A DNA stretch of 23,374 bases from Streptomyces bikiniensis. Lineage in GTDB: Bacteria; Actinomycetota; Actinomycetes; Streptomycetales; Streptomycetaceae. Of this stretch, positions 22,945-23,374 are shown piece after piece (within the stretch, counting starts at the first letter, position 1; every line of letters starts with the position of its first letter). Made by a program: the position numbers and the translations under genes. The stretch lies in assembly GCA_000716465.1 (NCBI GenBank), contig JNWL01000068.1, forward strand, positions 1-23,374. The letters are read 5' to 3'. The notes under the pieces were generated by a model that was not told the origin of the DNA, ran no database searches, and saw nothing but the letters and a program-made list of their open reading frames with translations.

Positions 22945-22969
22945 CGCTTGAGACTTGAAGGGCAACACC

Positions 22970-23251
22970 ATGGCTGAGCGCCGCGTCAACGTCGGCTGGG
23001 CCGAGGGCCTGCACGCCCGCCCCGCGTCCATCTTCGTCCGTGCCGCCACGGCTTCCGGCGTTCCGGTGACGATCGCCAAGTCCGACGGCACCCCCGTGAA
23101 CGCCGCCTCCATGCTCGCGGTGCTCGGCCTGGGCGCGCAGGGCGGCGAGGAGATCGTGCTCGCGTCGGACGCCGAGGGCGCCGAGGCCGCTCTGGACCGC
23201 CTCGCGAAGCTGGTCGCCGAAGGACTGGACGAGCTTCCCGAGACCGTCTGA
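22970..23251 (+). CDS. ptsH: Phosphocarrier protein HPr of the phosphoenolpyruvate:sugar phosphotransferase system
   Basis: A 93-residue cytosolic protein. His16 in the sequence GLHARPASIFV is the residue phosphorylated by enzyme I and passed to EIIA. The second signature, NAASMLAVLGLGAQ, contains the Ser at the regulatory Ser46-like position, as in actinobacterial HPr. The start at 22970 is set by AAGGG eight bases upstream; the in-frame ATG-like extension to 22955 is not needed. It stands alone downstream of a dre site, so repression by DasR is expected. It is the shared carrier for all PTS sugars, including N-acetylglucosamine. Confidence 0.96.
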   Translation: MAERRVNVGWAEGLHARPASIFVRAATASGVPVTIAKSDGTPVNAASMLAVLGLGAQGGEEIVLASDAEGAEAALDRLAKLVAEGLDELPETV

Positions 23252-23285
23252 CCCCTCCCGCACCTCGAAAGGCCGTGAGCGTTTT

Positions 23286-23374
23286 TCATCCTCGGTCTGA
23301 GCTGGCCAGATGCAGGGTGAGGACGGCTTGAACGAGGGCGGTGATGCGTGTGGTGGAACACCGCAGCTTCCGCA
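23286..23374 (-). mobile_element. Possible 3' end of a transposase gene (insertion sequence edge)
   Basis: On the minus strand the last 28 codons before TGA (23288-23286) read RKLRCSTTRITALVQ, then AVLTLHLASSDRG. Short amphipathic ends of this type, with RxSTTRITALVQA, are familiar at the C-termini of some Streptomyces IS transposases. The rest lies outside the window and no inverted repeat can be confirmed, though GAGCGTTTTTCA (23278-23289), which is unusually T-rich, covers the stop. It would place an IS 34 bp beyond ptsH, pointing at it. Confidence 0.38.

Noticed and set aside
19553..22951. A 1132-codon open frame on the plus strand opposite patA
   Set aside because: Low-complexity Gly/Arg/Asp product, complementary to a gene with recognisable GNAT, CoA-binding and ATP-grasp domains.

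Overview
The window is high-GC (about 72-75%) DNA with the strong third-position GC bias of a Streptomyces chromosome. It carries actinobacterial markers (SepH, a DUF5998 protein, an N-terminal-GNAT PatA, and a DasR-type dre site before ptsH). The gene order hemH / MFS / FAD oxidase / membrane protein / sepH / sulfurtransferase ... tdk / phosphodiesterase / DUF5998 / patA / ptsH matches, from memory and not from a search, the S. coelicolor SCO5859-to-SCO5841 region. The frame is therefore core chromosome with small accessory blocks inside it.

Layout. 1-97: start of hemH (minus). 319-2863: MFS exporter overlapping a D-arabinono-lactone-oxidase-type flavoprotein (plus). A 17-bp tandem repeat and a bidirectional hairpin terminator follow. 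3018-4028: two-TM protein with a long Pro/Thr/Gly tail (minus), divergent from sepH (4492-5517, plus). sepH converges on a rhodanese-type sulfurtransferase (5602-6429, minus), which is divergent from a two-domain VOC protein (6591-7361, plus). 7398-12590 (minus): surface-glycan block of a YfhO-type GT-C membrane protein, a GT2 glycosyltransferase and a polysialyltransferase-family GT-B enzyme; the last two are translationally coupled. 12695-14166: isochorismatase-like hydrolase divergent from a TetR regulator around a perfect palindrome.

14265-15069 is the most unusual stretch. It holds two broken divergent genes: an NB-ARC/NLR-like ATPase interrupted by an in-frame TGA, and a small protein with an MDP start and a C-terminal NSISGG...QGRDF motif, split by a frameshift. 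I read this as a decayed bacterial NLR plus BELL-type partner carrying an amyloid-signalling (BASS-like) motif. 15196-16197: DUF5937/ArsR-type regulator. 16393-16890: secreted one-trefoil ricin-B lectin, converging through a strong hairpin on tdk.

16967-22795 (minus): tdk, an alkaline-phosphatase-superfamily phosphodiesterase, DUF5998 (stop/start overlap with the phosphodiesterase) and patA, whose inter-domain linker has been expanded by 18-bp and 6-bp tandem repeats. ptsH (22970-23251) is divergent from patA with a dre operator between them. The right edge begins what looks like the 3' end of a transposase.

How they work together: the glycan block probably builds or decorates a cell-surface polymer, and its two transcription units share a 24-nt upstream element resembling PHO boxes. 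patA and ptsH tie protein acylation and PTS carbon sensing to one intergenic region. Most other genes are independent housekeeping or regulatory units separated by hairpin terminators.
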